Below are positions 1 to 8,505 of a stretch of DNA of 64,000 bases, piece by piece. The notes beneath the pieces were generated by a model. That model was not told the origin of the DNA. It worked only from the letters and a program-made list of their open reading frames with translations, and did not search any database. Positions within the stretch are counted from its first letter, which is position 1; each line of letters begins with the position of its first letter. Source of the stretch: Stenotrophomonas cyclobalanopsidis (GTDB lineage: Bacteria; Pseudomonadota; Gammaproteobacteria; Xanthomonadales; Xanthomonadaceae); the NCBI RefSeq assembly GCF_008710035.1, contig NZ_VYKI01000012.1:74788-138787 (forward strand), given 5' to 3'. Position numbers and translations under genes: made by a program.

Positions 1-1095
1 ACCGCCGCGCAGGTTGCCCAGGCGCGGGGTGCTGCGGCCCAGCGGCATCTTCAGCTTGCCGATGGACAGGATGCGCGCTTCGGCGATGCGGTCGGCCGCA
101 CGCTGCGGCGCGATGTTCTCTCGCTGGGACAGCTCGAAGATGCGCGTGAGGTTGTGGTAGATGCTGCGGATCAGGCGCATCGCGCGTTCGCGGTTGTAGC
201 CGTCGATCTCCAGCGACACGTTCATCACGCCACCGGCGTTGACCGCATAGTCGGGCGCGTAGAGGATGCCGCGCGCATGCAGTTCATCGCCGATCTCCAG
301 GCTGGACAGCTGGTTGTTGGCGGTGCCGCAGATGATCTTGGCCTTGATGCGCGGCAGGGTGTCGGCATTGATCGCGCTTTCCAGCGCGCACGGTGCGAAC
401 ACGTCGGCGTTGACCTCGTGGATCTCGTCCGGCTTGACCGCCTCGGCACCGAAATCGCTGACCGCACGATCGACCAGGCTGCTGTCCAGGTCGGTCACGT
501 ACAGCTTGGCGCCGCGGTCGCGCAGCAGCTTCACCAGTTCCATGCCGATATGGCCCAGGCCCTGCACGGCGATGCTGGTCTTGCCCACTTCCTCGTGGCC
601 GAACTTGAAGCGCAGCGACGCCATCAGCGCCTGCAGCGCGCCATAGGCGGTGAACGGGGCCGGGTCGCCGGAGCCGCCGTGGACCTGGTGCACGCCGGTC
701 ACGAACTGGCTTTCCAGGTAGATGTTCTCCATGTCGTTGACGTCGGTGCCGACGTCCTCGGCGGTGATGTAGCGGCCGCCCAGCGAGTCGACGTAGCGGC
801 CGAAGGCGCGGAACAGCACTTCGGTCTTGTCCACCTTCGGGTCACCGATGATGACCGCCTTGCCGCCACCGACATTGAGCCCGGCCAGTGCATTCTTGTA
901 GGTCATCGTCCGGCTCAGCCGCAGCACATCGGCCAGCGCCTCGTCGGTGCTGGCGTAGGGGCGCATGCGCACGCCGCCCAGGGCCGGGCCCAGGGTGGTG
1001 TTGTGGATGGCGATGATCGCCTGCAGGCCGGCATTCTGGTTGTGGCAGAACACAACCTGTTCGTGGCCGGTGGTGGCGAGGGTTTCGAATAGCAT
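1..1095 (-). CDS. ldh: Glu/Leu/Phe/Val dehydrogenase, leucine dehydrogenase-like (C-terminus cut by window edge)
   Basis: This gene probably encodes an NAD-dependent branched-chain amino acid dehydrogenase that interconverts L-leucine and 2-oxoisocaproate in the cytoplasm. The visible 365 codons start at the ATG at 1095 and remain open to position 1, so the stop lies outside the window. The substrate-binding segment MTYKNALAGLNVGGGKAVI (about residues 64-82) carries the two conserved lysines. The Rossmann motif GLGHIG is at about residues 179-184, and YAPDYAVNAGGV, typical of leucine dehydrogenases, follows near residue 300. Length and motif order match bacterial leucine dehydrogenases, which are about 360 residues, so only a short tail should be missing. 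Substrate preference among leucine, valine and phenylalanine cannot be read with certainty. Confidence 0.9.
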   Translation of the reverse strand, partial: MLFETLATTGHEQVVFCHNQNAGLQAIIAIHNTTLGPALGGVRMRPYASTDEALADVLRLSRTMTYKNALAGLNVGGGKAVIIGDPKVDKTEVLFRAFGRYVDSLGGRYITAEDVGTDVNDMENIYLESQFVTGVHQVHGGSGDPAPFTAYGALQALMASLRFKFGHEEVGKTSIAVQGLGHIGMELVKLLRDRGAKLYVTDLDSSLVDRAVSDFGAEAVKPDEIHEVNADVFAPCALESAINADTLPRIKAKIICGTANNQLSSLEIGDELHARGILYAPDYAVNAGGVMNVSLEIDGYNRERAMRLIRSIYHNLTRIFELSQRENIAPQRAADRIAEARILSIGKLKMPLGRSTPRLGNLRGG

Positions 1096-1369
1096 GGCGT
1101 CTCCGATGGCGCGATCAGCAGCGAACTGCAGCGAACTGCCAATGAACGGTAGGGTCCCAAAACAAAAAAAGCGACGTCGTCATGGCTGGGGGACGGGTCG
1201 CGAGGCGCCATTCTAGTCCATTCCCCCGGCATCTGCCGTGCAGATCCGAGCGGTCCGGGTTAAAGAAGATGAAAGTGCGGCCGATGCAGCGTCGACGGCA
1301 GGTGGCCGATGTGAAGAACGCGCAGGGGCAGTCAGTGGCAGAAGCAGTGCAACGACAGGGCCGATCCGG

Positions 1370-2458
1370 ATGAGGCCGGCCTGGTGGCAAACGCTGGTGA
1401 AATGGGTGTCCCGGCTGTGCGGCACGGACCCGGTGCGCCTGGCGACGGCACCGCGGCAGGCCGTGGCCGCCGCGGCCGCCGCAGCCGCCAGCCTGCAGGG
1501 CGAGGCGCTGCCGCCGGCGGAGGTCGCCGCGCACCTGCAACGTGGCCTGCATGCCCTGGCGCTGTACCCGCATCTGGCTGGCGAGCCGGCCGCACCCGGC
1601 CCATCGGCGCTGGCCGAGGCGGTGGATCGGGCCCTGCGGGACCGTGACTGGGCGACCCGGCAGCTGCCGCGGCGGCCGCAGCTGTTGCCGCAGTTGATCC
1701 AGACGGTCAATGACGACGTTGCCTCGGCACGGGTGATGGCCGCGATCATCGGCCAGGACCCGGTGCTGACCGGCAACCTGCTGCGCATCGCCAACAGCCC
1801 GGCCTACAAGGTGCACGAACGGCCGGTGGACAGCCTGCAGCGGGCGGTGACGCTGGTCGGCACCGAAGGCGTGCGCCAGATCATCAGCGCCGTGCTGGTG
1901 CAGCCGGTGATGCAGGTGCAGTGCGAGGTATTCACGCAGTTCAGCGCGATCATCTGGGAGCACGCGCTGCTGGCCTCGCGCGCGGCGGCGGACCATGCGC
2001 GCACGGTCACCTTCGGCGATGCCTTCGCCGCGCAATGGCTCGGCCTGATGCAGGGACTTGGCGCAGCGCTGGTGATGCGCCAGCTGTTGCAGGAGGCGCA
2101 GATCCGGGGTGAGACCGTTGAGCCTGCGGTGGCCCTGGACCTGCTGGAGCGGTGGTCATTGCCGCTGGCCCAGCGTGTGGTCGCAGCGTGGGAGCTGCCC
2201 GAACAGGTGCATCAGGCGCTGGCCGCCGACGCCCAAGGGGCGCTGGCCGACAGCCTGCGCCTGGGCAGCGCGGCGGCGGCGGCCAGCCTGCTGTGTCGGC
2301 ATGGCCACGGCACCCAGGCACGCATGCTGGCGCTGCTGGAGCAGCTGCCTTCGGCACCGGCGCACGCGCTGCGCGGCATCTGGCGGCGGCTGCATGGGCG
2401 CAACGTTGAGACCTTGGACGAGGCCTTGCACGATGCCCACAGCAAGGCTGGGACATGA
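1370..2458 (+). CDS. HDOD domain-containing protein
   Basis: This is a cytoplasmic HDOD-domain protein of 362 residues. The domain, a catalytically silent relative of HD phosphohydrolases, covers roughly residues 100-300 and includes DPVLTGNLLRIANSPAY, typical of the family. HDOD proteins generally act as scaffolds in signalling or motility regulation, but no partner domain is present here, so the role is unknown. I chose the ATG at 1370 because the preceding in-frame codons back to an ATG at 1238 encode a low-complexity Arg/Ala/Ser stretch with no family similarity. The upstream start remains possible. It converges with the phospholipase-D gene, the two stops being only 3 bp apart. The region 1096-1369 before it must hold the promoter of the divergent dehydrogenase gene; I see no clear motif there. 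Confidence 0.85.
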   Translation: MRPAWWQTLVKWVSRLCGTDPVRLATAPRQAVAAAAAAAASLQGEALPPAEVAAHLQRGLHALALYPHLAGEPAAPGPSALAEAVDRALRDRDWATRQLPRRPQLLPQLIQTVNDDVASARVMAAIIGQDPVLTGNLLRIANSPAYKVHERPVDSLQRAVTLVGTEGVRQIISAVLVQPVMQVQCEVFTQFSAIIWEHALLASRAAADHARTVTFGDAFAAQWLGLMQGLGAALVMRQLLQEAQIRGETVEPAVALDLLERWSLPLAQRVVAAWELPEQVHQALAADAQGALADSLRLGSAAAAASLLCRHGHGTQARMLALLEQLPSAPAHALRGIWRRLHGRNVETLDEALHDAHSKAGT

Positions 2459-2461
2459 GCG

Positions 2462-4030
2462 CTACAGCTGCGATTCCAGCGGCAGCCAGCCGATCACCCG
2501 CGACAGGATTCTCTGGCGCGGCGTGGACTCAGGCTCGGCGTCGGCCCAGCGTGGTGGGGGTGTACGCTCCAACCAGCGGAGCTCGTCGTCGGGGCCAAGT
2601 GCAAGCCACCAGCTGTGCTGCGGATCGGCCAGACGCAGGTATTCCTGCCGTAATCTCCGGCCCAGCACAGGGTCATCGAACAGCACGCCCATCTCCGTGT
2701 TGAGGTACGCCGAGCGCGGGTCCAGGTTGAACGAGCCAACGAAACCGCGGCGATCATCGATGACAAAGGCTTTCGTGTGCAGGCTGGCGCCACTGCTGCC
2801 AAAGACCCCGCCGTTGCCTGACTGGCCCTGGGCCTTCAGCTCGTAGAGCTGCACGCCTGCCTTCAGCAGCGGGACCCGGTAACCGCGATAGCCGCCGTGG
2901 ACAGCAGCGACGTCATTGGCGGCCAGTGAATTGGTGACCACGCCAACCTGCACGCCGCGCTCGCTCATGGTCGAAAAGCCGTCCAGCCCTTCGTTGCCGG
3001 GCACGAAGTAGGGCGAGATGAGCAGGGCTTTGGTGCGCGCCGACTGCAGCTGCTTCACCAAGGTACTGACCAGCCATTGCGAACGGTCATCCCGCTTGTG
3101 CTTCAGCGGGGGGTCGGACATGACGCTGACGTTGCTGCTCCAGTGCAGTGCCGTCAGATAAGGGCGGCGCGATTCCCGCAGGCCCTTTCCGCGCTCCAGG
3201 TAGGGATGGGCGGCATCGCGACCGGCTTCGTGCCGGATCTGGCGCACCAGCAGGCGCAGTTGCGCGTCGGTCTGGAACGCCATGGCGGCTACCGGAATCG
3301 CAGCCTCGCTATTCCAGTAATCGTCAAAGATCAGGCTGGCATCGGTCACGGCCGGGCCTGCCACAAGCAGGTCCAGATCCTGGAAGTTCACATCCGTGCG
3401 CGCGCTGAAATACGCTTCGCCGATATTGCGTCCGCCGATGATCGCGACCCGGCCGTCGGCAATCCAGCTCTTGTTGTGCATGCGGTGGTTGACGCTGAAG
3501 AAGCGCTGCACCATCTCGACCATGCGCAGCAGCCCGCTGCGGTTTCGGAACGGGTTGTACAGGCGGATTTCAATGTTCGGATGGCGGTCAAGGGCCAGCA
3601 TCAGCCCATCCTTGTCGCGCCCGTTCATGTCATCCAGCAGCAGGCGGACCCGCACGCCGCGTTCGGCGGCGTCATACAGGGCCTTGGCCATCAGATGACC
3701 CATCAGGTCGTCGTGCCAGATGTAGTACTGCAGGTCGAGGCTGCGCCCGGCCTGCCCGGTGATCAGCGCGCGGGCCGCGTAGGCGTCCATGCCATCGCCG
3801 AGAAAGGCGACGCCTGACTTGCCGGGATGTGTCCGTTGCTGCGGGCCGAGCACCTGATCGATCGCGGTCTGCGAAGGCTGCACGGGCAGGGCATGGCTTG
3901 CCGGTCCGTGCGCCTGCGGCGTCAGGTAGTCGGCCAGCAGCAGGCCGGACAGCACCAGCAGCACCAGTAAAGCAACGAGGATGATTGCGCACCGTAGTGC
4001 GCGTCGCCACAAGGGCCGGTGTGTTTTCAT
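2462..4030 (-). CDS. Phospholipase D family protein, cardiolipin synthase C-like
   Basis: This 522-residue protein belongs to the phospholipase D superfamily and has both catalytic HKD motifs. The first is at residues 185-192 (HNKSWIAD) and the second at 418-425 (HTKAFVID), each followed by the usual GG/GS-x-N segment. One N-terminal membrane helix, at about residues 13-34, anchors the enzyme to the inner membrane. The architecture resembles ClsC (YmdC) of E. coli, which makes cardiolipin from phosphatidylglycerol and phosphatidylethanolamine, so a role in membrane phospholipid synthesis is the best guess. I do not assign the symbol because other PLD-family phosphodiesterases share this layout. 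It stands alone, converging with the HDOD gene. Confidence 0.9.
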   Translation of the reverse strand: MKTHRPLWRRALRCAIILVALLVLLVLSGLLLADYLTPQAHGPASHALPVQPSQTAIDQVLGPQQRTHPGKSGVAFLGDGMDAYAARALITGQAGRSLDLQYYIWHDDLMGHLMAKALYDAAERGVRVRLLLDDMNGRDKDGLMLALDRHPNIEIRLYNPFRNRSGLLRMVEMVQRFFSVNHRMHNKSWIADGRVAIIGGRNIGEAYFSARTDVNFQDLDLLVAGPAVTDASLIFDDYWNSEAAIPVAAMAFQTDAQLRLLVRQIRHEAGRDAAHPYLERGKGLRESRRPYLTALHWSSNVSVMSDPPLKHKRDDRSQWLVSTLVKQLQSARTKALLISPYFVPGNEGLDGFSTMSERGVQVGVVTNSLAANDVAAVHGGYRGYRVPLLKAGVQLYELKAQGQSGNGGVFGSSGASLHTKAFVIDDRRGFVGSFNLDPRSAYLNTEMGVLFDDPVLGRRLRQEYLRLADPQHSWWLALGPDDELRWLERTPPPRWADAEPESTPRQRILSRVIGWLPLESQL

Positions 4031-4092
4031 CCCTGCATGCTAGAGGATGGGCGTCATGCTGGAATGACGCCGCGCAAGCGGGGCGCGCAGGC

Positions 4093-4791
4093 TCAGAACC
4101 GCTCGTCGCTGCCCAGGTAACGCCACTGCGCCGGTGGCAGCGGCCCCAACGCCACGCGGCCGATGCGCAGGCGGCGAACCGCGGCCACCTGCAGCCCGGC
4201 GTTGCCCACTGCCGTGCGCAGGCCCTTGGCGGTCAGGCCCTTGCCGGCGAAGCGCAGGCGCTGCTCGTTCTGCCAGCTGACCTTGGCGCCACCGGATTCG
4301 TGCTGCAGCCGCGCCATCAGCCACGGCCCGCGCTCGGGCCCGCCCTCGGCCACTTCCACCAGGTATTCCTGCTCGGTGCGGCCCAGATTGCGCTGCAGGT
4401 GGGCGAGGGTGGCCGGGTCCTGGCTGACCACGACCAAGCCGCTGTCGGCCGCCGGCAACGATGCCGCCAGCTGCAGCCCATGGAAATGACGCTGCAGCGG
4501 ACGGATGTCGCTGGCGTCGAGCTGGCTGCGGGTGGCGCTGCTCACCATTGCGCACAGCGCCTCGGCGGCCACGCCGGCGGGCTTGTGCAGCAGCATGGTG
4601 ACCCGTTCGGCCTTGGTGTCTTCGGCCTGTTCAGCCATCACGATCACCGCGCTCTCATCGACCGGGCGCTGCGGCTGTTCGACCACCTCTCCATTGACTG
4701 TCACCCAGCCGCCCTCGATGTAGCGGCGCGCTTCGCCGCGCGGGATGCCGAGCAGGGCAGACAGGGCTTTGTCGAGACGGGTCGGTTCCAT
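4093..4791 (-). CDS. S4-domain pseudouridine synthase homologue lacking catalytic residues
   Basis: This protein of 232 residues has an N-terminal S4 RNA-binding domain (about residues 1-50) followed by an RsuA/RluF-type pseudouridine synthase fold. Family members carry a catalytic aspartate in a GRLD motif. The aligned stretch here, at residues 110-119, reads ASLPAADSGL, with Pro113 where the aspartate should be. The later RQIRRM motif is also replaced, by AKGLRTAV near residues 189-195. The final RLRIGRVALGPLPPAQWRYL keeps the family's C-terminal strand pattern. The protein therefore probably binds RNA without modifying it. Start: the ATG at 4791 begins the S4 domain directly; an in-frame ATG at 4926 would add unrelated sequence. 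It is followed closely by the peptidase gene on the same strand in the opposite order. Confidence 0.85.
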   Translation of the reverse strand: MEPTRLDKALSALLGIPRGEARRYIEGGWVTVNGEVVEQPQRPVDESAVIVMAEQAEDTKAERVTMLLHKPAGVAAEALCAMVSSATRSQLDASDIRPLQRHFHGLQLAASLPAADSGLVVVSQDPATLAHLQRNLGRTEQEYLVEVAEGGPERGPWLMARLQHESGGAKVSWQNEQRLRFAGKGLTAKGLRTAVGNAGLQVAAVRRLRIGRVALGPLPPAQWRYLGSDERF

Positions 4792-4838
4792 GGCGGGCAG
4801 GTCGGTCAGGGGGCGCGCAGTGTAGCTGCTGCGGGCGG

Positions 4839-5339
4839 TCAGCGCTGGCTGCGGTTGGCCAGCTCGGTCAGGTACAGGCGGGTATCGAACTCCAGCTGCA
4901 GGTACTCCGGCTCCATGTGCTGGCACAGCTGGTAGAAGGCCTTGTTGTGGTCGGCCTCCTTCAGGTGGGCCAGTTCATGCACCACGATCATGCGCAGGAA
5001 GGCGGCCGGCGCCTGGCGGAACACGGTGGCGATGCGGATCTCGCGGCTGGCCTTGAGGCGGCCACCGTGCACGCGGGAAATGGCGGTATGGGTGCCAAGC
5101 GCGTGCTTGATGACTTCCAGCGTGTTGTCGTAGCAGACCTTGTTGAGCGGGACCGATTTGCGCAGGTAACGGTCCTTCAGGTCTTGGGTGTAGTCGTACA
5201 GCTGGCGGTCGCTGCGCACCTCGTGCGGGTCGGGGTAGCGCTGCTGCAGCCAGGGGCCGAGCTTGCCCTGGGCCAGCAGTTCGCTGACCTGGGCGACCAG
5301 GGGTTCGGGGTAGCCGGTGAGGTACTTCAGGACAGCCAT
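4839..5339 (-). CDS. YgjP-like (DUF45) M48-family metallopeptidase
   Basis: This is a 166-residue cytoplasmic protein of the YgjP/WLM-like group of zinc metallopeptidases. The zinc-binding HELAH motif is at residues 121-125 and a third ligand candidate, His131, follows in EADHNKAFY, which is the family arrangement. Substrates of this group are not well defined. I chose the ATG at 5339 because the sequence from MAVLKYLTGY onward is family-like; an in-frame ATG at 5408 would run into the promoter and start of the divergent gene. It is divergent from the DUF2058 gene with a 62-bp intergenic space that must hold both promoters. Confidence 0.85.
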   Translation of the reverse strand: MAVLKYLTGYPEPLVAQVSELLAQGKLGPWLQQRYPDPHEVRSDRQLYDYTQDLKDRYLRKSVPLNKVCYDNTLEVIKHALGTHTAISRVHGGRLKASREIRIATVFRQAPAAFLRMIVVHELAHLKEADHNKAFYQLCQHMEPEYLQLEFDTRLYLTELANRSQR

Positions 5340-5401
5340 GCAGGGGCGGCGGGGCGTCGGTAGAATGGGGCATCCAAGATTACACGCGGTACGCAACGAC
5401 C

Positions 5402-5959
5402 ATGGCAAAGCCCAACGCGCTGCAGGAACAATTGCTCAAGGCCGGCCTGGCCAAGAAGTCGCAGGCCAGCGCCGCCGCGAGCGCGCAGGCCAAGGCCCGC
5501 CAGGGCAAGGCCGAATCGACCTCGGCCGAGGTCCAGCGCGACGCTGAACGCGCCCGCGCCGAGAAGGTTGAACGTGACCGCGCGCTCGCTGCCGAGCGCA
5601 ATGCCCAGGCCAAGCTGGCTGAACAGAAGGCGCAGGCGAGGCAGATCATCACCGCCCATGCCGTGCCCCACAAGGGCGATGACGAGTACCGCTTCAGCGA
5701 CGGCGCGGCGATCCGCACCCTGCTGATCGACCCCAAGCTGCGCAAGGCGCTGTCGGTAGGCGTGCTGGTGATCGTCGCCCAGGGCGACGGTTACGCGCTG
5801 CTGCCGCGTGCCGCCGCCGAGAAGGTGCGTGAGCGCGCCCCGGAAGCAATCATCGTCGACCACGGCCAGCCGGGCTCGACCGCCGAGATATCCACCGGCA
5901 ACGCCGAGGACGACGCTTACTACGCCCAGTTCCAGGTCCCTGACGACCTCGTCTGGTAA
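5402..5959 (+). CDS. DUF2058 family protein (YaiL-like)
   Basis: This protein of 185 residues is recognisable as a member of DUF2058, the YaiL-like nucleoprotein/polynucleotide-associated family. Residues 1-85 are a charged, Ala/Lys/Glu/Arg-rich stretch likely to form a long helix or coiled coil. A conserved globular part follows, including DDEYRFSDGAAIRTLLID (about residues 92-110) and a tail ending in YAQFQVPDDLVW, both usual in the family. Its molecular function is unknown; nucleic-acid association is the traditional annotation. No signal peptide or membrane segment is present. It is transcribed divergently from the YgjP-like gene and precedes the TraR-type zinc-finger gene by about 105 bp. 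Confidence 0.88.
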   Translation: MAKPNALQEQLLKAGLAKKSQASAAASAQAKARQGKAESTSAEVQRDAERARAEKVERDRALAAERNAQAKLAEQKAQARQIITAHAVPHKGDDEYRFSDGAAIRTLLIDPKLRKALSVGVLVIVAQGDGYALLPRAAAEKVRERAPEAIIVDHGQPGSTAEISTGNAEDDAYYAQFQVPDDLVW

Positions 5960-6065
5960 GGCGCGGCTGAACCGGCCGCGTCGATCGCCGGGCCGGGGCC
6001 GGCGCTGCCATTTGCGGCGGGGTGTATCGTCCCCATATCAGGCGACACACCTGCGGAGGATGGCC

Positions 6066-6332
6066 ATGGCCACCGGATGGGCGGCAGACGGCGCGGTCCA
6101 GGACCAGATCGACGCCACCGTCGACGATGCAATCGCCCGCGCGCGGCGCCAGCTGCGGCAAGGCCCGGGTCTGGAACACTGCGAGGAATGCGACGCGCCG
6201 ATTCCGTTGGCGCGGCGGGAGGCCGTGCCGGGCGTACGGCTGTGCGTGGCCTGCCAGCAGGCGCTGGACGACGATGAGCAGGCGCATGCCGGTTACAACC
6301 GGCGCGGCAGCAAGGACAGCCAGCTCAGGTAA
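6066..6332 (+). CDS. DksA/TraR C4-type zinc finger protein (YbiI-like)
   Basis: This small protein of 88 residues has the DksA/TraR C4 zinc finger formed by Cys39, Cys42, Cys60 and Cys63 (CEEC followed by CVAC). The preceding helix contains QDQIDATVDDAIARAR, as in short TraR/YbiI-type proteins. It lacks the long coiled coil of DksA, so full DksA activity on RNA polymerase is not expected, although TraR-like binding in the secondary channel is possible. Two ATGs lie 6 bp apart; I chose the second, at 6066, because the purine-rich ggagga then sits at a proper Shine-Dalgarno distance. Downstream there are only repeats as far as mscS. Confidence 0.85.
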   Translation: MATGWAADGAVQDQIDATVDDAIARARRQLRQGPGLEHCEECDAPIPLARREAVPGVRLCVACQQALDDDEQAHAGYNRRGSKDSQLR

Positions 6333-6346
6333 AGGGGGTTTTTATT

Positions 6347-6532
6347 GCAGGGCTGCGCCGTGCACCTGCTCAATGCAACGGCAACAGCCAAGGCAAGAGC
6401 GGCGTTCAGTGGGATGGCGGAGCGGTGTGGGCTTGCAGGACACGCCGTCAACCCGTCCATGGGGGCTCGACGGCGCCATCCATGGCGCCAACGGTCCTGC
6501 AAGCCCACACCGCCCCGCCTCTGACAGATTCC
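6347..6532 (+). repeat. Composite hairpin element, copy A (short core)
   Basis: The copy begins with the imperfect small hairpin gcagggctgcgcc, then a spacer ending gggatggcgg. It then has two near-perfect inverted arms of 26 nt at 6416-6441 and 6494-6519 (one mismatch), enclosing a core of exactly 52 nt. It ends with the conserved ctgacagattcc. The core contains a second, inner hairpin with loop atccat. The core and both flanks match the copy at 63817-64000, but the arm sequence is different. No protein is supported. Confidence 0.8.
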
Positions 6533-6542
6533 GTTTGCTGTT

Positions 6543-6620
6543 GGTAGGTGTCGACCTTGGTCGACACATCTGTCAGATATTGAATGAATTCATCCGTGTC
6601 GACCAAGGTCGACACCTACC
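6543..6620. repeat. SMAG/REP inverted pair with 25-bp perfect arms
   Basis: Two GTAG-type palindromes face each other. The arms at 6543-6567 and 6596-6620 are perfectly complementary over 25 bp (starting ggtaggtgtcgacc) and are separated by 28 bp of AT-richer sequence. Each arm is itself palindromic around gtcgacc-ttggtcgac. This is a typical REP doublet of Stenotrophomonas. In RNA it would fold as one long hairpin. Confidence 0.85.
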
Positions 6621-6647
6621 AGAGCGGACGCTGTTCCGGCAGATCGC

Positions 6648-6979
6648 GGGAACCTGTCGAAGGCGGGGTGGGTCCGGTTGAGGGGCGTGAGCCGCATGGG
6701 CCCGAGGCATGCCTCGGGCGGGTTGCGCAGGACGCCCAACCCCGGTCTTGCCGTGGGCGCAGGACTGCGCACACGAGCAAGCGGCGACCGAGCTTACATG
6801 GGTGAGGGCGCTTTGCTTGCGAAGCACTGCGTCGCAAGCGCCCGAACGCACAGCCGCCAGCGGCTGGGCCGGGCCCCGGAGGGGGACTTGCATTGCTCCC
6901 CTCAACCGGACCCACCCGCCAACCCATGGAAAGCCAGCTCTTGCTCTGGCCTCTGCAGGTGCAGAGCGCAGCCCTGCAA
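6648..6979 (-). repeat. Composite hairpin element, copy B (both insert modules)
   Basis: This copy lies in reverse orientation: the gacag-type end is at 6648 and the gcagggc hairpin at 6979. Its arms at 6662-6685 and 6898-6920 pair over 23 nt with a single extra g. The core is about 212 nt instead of 52 because it holds both extra modules. One contains the hairpin gcttgcgaagc/gcttcgcaagc (imperfect here); the other contains the palindrome cccgaggcatgcctcggg. Several short open frames cross it but none is credible. Confidence 0.8.
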
Positions 6980-6993
6980 AGAAAAACCCTCCC

Positions 6994-7587
6994 TCAGCCG
7001 TCGCCCTGGATGCCACCCGGGGCATGCGAAGGATCGCGCCAGCGTCGCACCGTGCGCTGGAAGAACAGGTTGTTCGGCAGCTGCAGCACCGTGCCCTCGT
7101 GGCCATTGCCGGTTTCCTGCAGCGTCGTGTAGATCAGGTTCACGTCGATCACCCGGCCCTTCAGGCCCGGCTTCTCGCCGTTCTCCAGCACCTCGATGTA
7201 GTCATGCAGGCGGAACGGGCGCGTGGTGAAGATCAGCAGCGTGCAGAAGATGTTGGACAACACGCTCCACGCCGCGAAGAACGCCACCGCGCCCACCGCG
7301 GCAAAGCCGGTGAAGGCCGTCCACAGCACCGATGGCTTAGCGCCCAGCAGGCTGAGGATGTACAGCAGCGCGCTGAAATAGACCACGAAACTGGTGATCC
7401 GGCGCGCGCCCATCGCCATCTCCGGCGGCAGCGTGTAGTGCTCGGCGAAGCGGCGGATCAGGCGGCGGGCAAGCACCCGCAGCAGCCAGGCGACTACCAG
7501 CACCAGCATGATCTGCAGGGCGATGCCGATGTAGTGCAGCCACGGGTGGCTCCAGGCGGGCAGGTGGTCTTTCAGCGACAACATCAT
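6994..7587 (-). CDS. Small-conductance mechanosensitive channel (MscS family)
   Basis: This 197-residue inner-membrane protein is a short MscS-type mechanosensitive channel, which opens on hypo-osmotic shock to release solutes. Two N-terminal membrane helices lie at about residues 18-42 and 65-83. A Gly/Ala-rich pore helix follows, at about 88-112 (FTGFAAVGAVAFFAAWSVLS), then the beta domain with FRLHDYIEVLENGEKP and LPNNLFFQRTVRR. The large C-terminal cage domain of E. coli MscS is missing, so this is a minimal form. Two consecutive ATGs (7587 and 7584) could serve as the start. Downstream lies a repeat element, so it seems monocistronic. Confidence 0.88.
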   Translation of the reverse strand: MMLSLKDHLPAWSHPWLHYIGIALQIMLVLVVAWLLRVLARRLIRRFAEHYTLPPEMAMGARRITSFVVYFSALLYILSLLGAKPSVLWTAFTGFAAVGAVAFFAAWSVLSNIFCTLLIFTTRPFRLHDYIEVLENGEKPGLKGRVIDVNLIYTTLQETGNGHEGTVLQLPNNLFFQRTVRRWRDPSHAPGGIQGDG

Positions 7588-7622
7588 GGGGCGACAGCAT
7601 CTGGCGTTAACGACCCTTGATG

Positions 7623-7802
7623 TTACCCGGCGCGTGCCGGGGTTTCGACCGATCCGGACCAGGCCACGCAGACCAGGGCCTGGCGATGCTGATGCACACA
7701 GGCTTGGCCGCTGTCCGCGCGCAGCTGCAGCGACAGGTCCAGGGCCTGCAGCACGACGCAGGCGACGATCACCAGCAAGGCGGCGCAGGAGGGGCTGGAC
7801 AT
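7623..7802 (-). CDS. Small hypothetical membrane protein
   Basis: This open frame encodes 59 residues and is plausibly translated from the ATG at 7802, with ggagt 8-10 nt upstream. The first part (SCAALLVIVACVVLQALDL, about residues 5-23) could be a short membrane helix or an uncleaved signal. The remainder is Cys/His/Gln-containing with no motif I recognise. It lies between mscS and the divergent sigma-factor gene, on the same strand as mscS, 35 bp upstream of it. Support is only the ribosome site and position; it may be spurious. Confidence 0.4.
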   Translation of the reverse strand: MSSPSCAALLVIVACVVLQALDLSLQLRADSGQACVHQHRQALVCVAWSGSVETPARAG

Positions 7803-7926
7803 GGCAGGACTCCGGGAATTTTCACCAAGGACCCTGCATGGATGCAGCCAGCACCGAAAAGGTTGCAATGCAGCTGCCGTCAATGGGGGGGTTAAACCTT
7901 TTTCCGGCCCGCCGCATCCAAGCGAT

Positions 7927-8505
7927 ATGCTCGACACCACCATGCCAGCGCTGCCTGCCGCCAACGACGCCGTCGACGATCCCGACCTGGTGCGGGCCGC
8001 AGCCGCCGGAGACATGGCGGCCTATGAACAGCTCTACCGGCGCCACTCGCCGCGTGTGTTCGCCGTGCTGTGGCGGCTATGTGGCGGCCAGCAAGCGCGC
8101 GCCGAAGATGCGTTGCAGGAAGCCTTCCTGCAGGCTTGGAAGGCGCTGCCGGGGTTCCGTTTTGAAAGCAGCCTGTCCACTTGGCTGCACCGGCTGGGCG
8201 TGAACGCGGCGCTGATGGAACTGCGCGGTCGCGCCGCCGGGCAGGACCACGACAGCCTGGAGGATGTCGACGGCGACCTGCAGGAGCTGGCCGTGCACGA
8301 TCGCTGCGCCGGCACCGAGCGCGACCTGGAGCGCGCGCTGGCGACGCTGCCACCACGGGGCCGTGCGGTGCTGGTACTGCACGACATCGAGGGTTGGAAA
8401 CACCAGGAGATCGCCGAACAGCTGCAGATGGCCGTCGGCAGTTCCAAGGCACAGCTGCACCGCGCGCGTGGCCTGTTGCGCGCGCGTCTGGGAGACATGA
8501 CATGA
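7927..8505 (+). CDS. RNA polymerase ECF sigma factor
   Basis: This is an extracytoplasmic-function sigma-70 factor of 192 residues. Region 2 is at about residues 30-95 (AEDALQEAFLQAWKALPGF) and region 4 at about 130-190 (LPPRGRAVLVLHDIEGWKHQEIAEQL). A short acidic linker replaces region 3, as in all ECF factors. I chose the ATG at 7927 (MLDTTMPALP) over an in-frame ATG at 7801, which would run through the neighbouring promoter region. Its stop overlaps the start of the following anti-sigma-like gene (ATGA), so the two are translationally coupled. A DUF4097 gene completes the probable operon. Autoregulation is usual for such factors, but I cannot define the promoter. Confidence 0.92.
   Translation: MLDTTMPALPAANDAVDDPDLVRAAAAGDMAAYEQLYRRHSPRVFAVLWRLCGGQQARAEDALQEAFLQAWKALPGFRFESSLSTWLHRLGVNAALMELRGRAAGQDHDSLEDVDGDLQELAVHDRCAGTERDLERALATLPPRGRAVLVLHDIEGWKHQEIAEQLQMAVGSSKAQLHRARGLLRARLGDMT

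Noticed and set aside
1238..1369. Longer start for the HDOD protein
   Set aside because: The extra 44 residues are Ser/Ala/Arg low complexity and not family-like, so the ATG at 1370 was preferred, although not proven.
6648..6979. Several overlapping open frames in the element between the TraR-type and mscS genes
   Set aside because: They cross hairpins shared with other non-coding copies and have no consistent ribosome sites or family similarity.
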